Positions 14,916-15,202 of a stretch of DNA of 15,202 nt are shown here, piece after piece (positions within the stretch are counted from its first letter, which is position 1; each line of letters starts with the position of its first letter). The DNA comes from CAZHPA01 sp964533945. Its GTDB lineage: Bacteria; Bacillota; Clostridia; Lachnospirales; WRBF01. The stretch is taken from the NCBI GenBank assembly GCA_964533945.1, contig CAZHPA010000043.1, forward strand, positions 1 through 15,202, given 5' to 3'. The notes under the pieces were generated by a model, which saw nothing but the letters and a program-made list of their open reading frames with translations, had not been told where the DNA came from and searched no databases. The position numbers were made by a program, and so were the translations under genes.

Positions 14916-14969
14916 ATAGATGTTGTAGATGTTATAGATATTATAGATGCTATAAATGTTCTAAATGTA
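14916..14969. repeat. Degenerate 9-bp tandem repeat, six units
   Basis: Units ATAGATGTT, GTAGATGTT, ATAGATATT, ATAGATGCT, ATAAATGTT and CTAAATGTA lie head to tail. On the plus strand they read as a short open stretch (ID/V repeats) between stops at 14883 and about 15009, but with no start codon or ribosome binding site. I see it as non-coding slippage repeat or debris of a lost gene. Confidence 0.75.
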
Positions 14970-15107
14970 AAAGTATTGCTAATAGCTAAATGTTGGGATA
15001 AACTAAAGTAGGTTAAAATTATAAGATATAAGGCAGTTTTTGAGCTTTATATATTTCAATATATTGCATAGTTATTAGCCATATACGCTATTAGTAAAGG
15101 TGACAAA

Positions 15108-15167
15108 ATGACTTCTAAAGATTGTTTAACCCCTAGTTGCCAAGAACTCTCCCACCTCTTATCTTAG
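15108..15167 (+). pseudogene. Short ORF start running into the IS605-like left end
   Basis: An ATG at 15108 follows AAAGGTG at a suitable distance and reads MTSKDCLT. The element's left end then begins at TTTAAC, and the frame continues through the element as PSCQELSHLLS and stops. It may be the beginning of a gene split by the insertion, or a chance ORF. The product cannot be identified from eight residues. Confidence 0.3.
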
Positions 15168-15202
15168 AAGGGTGGGTAATGAATTACCAAGGTCTTTATT
15201 TT
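15125..15202 (+). mobile_element. Left end of a second IS200/IS605-type element, cut by the window edge
   Basis: The first 22 bases match those at 4967-4988 exactly, target TTTAAC included. Most of the following hairpin (TCTCCCACCTCT, then AGGGTGGGT, ATGAATT, CCAAGGTCTTT) also matches. The hairpin loop is 9 bp longer, and the outer stem is weaker (ACCAA instead of GGCAA). Orientation is the same as the first copy. Whether this is another short element or a full one carrying tnpA/tnpB cannot be seen. Confidence 0.7.

Larger units (their letters stand above)
14317..15124. other. AT-rich region without an intact gene
   Basis: Between the YihY-like gene and the right-hand mobile element end, the only coding-like content is the ArsR remnant and a 9-bp tandem repeat. 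Several small dyads occur (e.g. TTTAGC/GCTAAA around 14881-14900), but no tRNA, rRNA or CRISPR repeats. The stretch 14317-14482 shows nothing I can name. The region looks like decaying accessory DNA. Confidence 0.7.

Noticed and set aside
1..15202. CRISPR array, rRNA, tRNA, prophage or toxin-antitoxin system
   Set aside because: I looked for regularly spaced repeats, conserved RNA gene motifs and phage or toxin gene families and found none. The only repeats are the two element ends and small tandem units.

Overview
The window looks like chromosomal DNA from a low-GC, spore-forming member of the class Clostridia. It carries SpoVT, a SipL-like DUF3794/LysM protein, RqcP beside HU, a YkvI-type membrane protein and a DUF5711-CvpA pair. 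Genes have AGGAGG-type ribosome binding sites, and several start with TTG or GTG. I cannot assign a genus from sequence alone. Most genes are ordinary housekeeping or sporulation genes. The less ordinary material is in the intergenic regions.

Layout, left to right. (1) Positions 1-5640 read on the minus strand: greA -> lysS -> moxR-type ATPase -> DUF58 protein -> a membrane GAF/PAS sensor protein that appears to end early. A roughly 185-bp non-autonomous IS200/IS605-type element lies between greA and lysS. Its left end touches the lysS ribosome binding site and its right end touches the greA stop codon. (2) At 5784-7358 (plus) is the SipL-like spore morphogenesis gene, divergent from greA. 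It converges on spoVT (minus) at a strong bidirectional terminator. (3) At 7402-8713 (minus) are hup-rqcP, ending in an intrinsic terminator, and then spoVT with its own promoter, which overlaps a perfect palindrome. (4) At 8920-13466 (plus) a likely operon runs pncB - ykvI-like - DUF5711 - cvpA-like. Its promoter lies back to back with the hup promoter and overlaps an inverted repeat resembling a Rex site. It ends at a bidirectional terminator shared with the convergent YihY/BrkB membrane protein gene (minus, 13504-14316). (5) Positions 14317-15202 hold no intact gene. I read a decayed ArsR/SmtB-family repressor gene here (one frameshift, two stop codons) that still has a near-consensus promoter and operator-like palindrome. 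A degenerate 9-bp tandem repeat follows. A short ORF with a ribosome binding site then runs into a second copy of the IS200/IS605-type left end, which leaves the window.

The best lead is the small element at about 4971-5156. It contains a near-consensus rightward promoter (TTGACA, 17 bp, CATAAT) whose transcript would be the structured right end of the element and then flanking greA sequence. That is the architecture of a TnpB-type guide RNA (omegaRNA/reRNA), here with no tnpB in the window. This is an inference from layout, not a demonstrated function.
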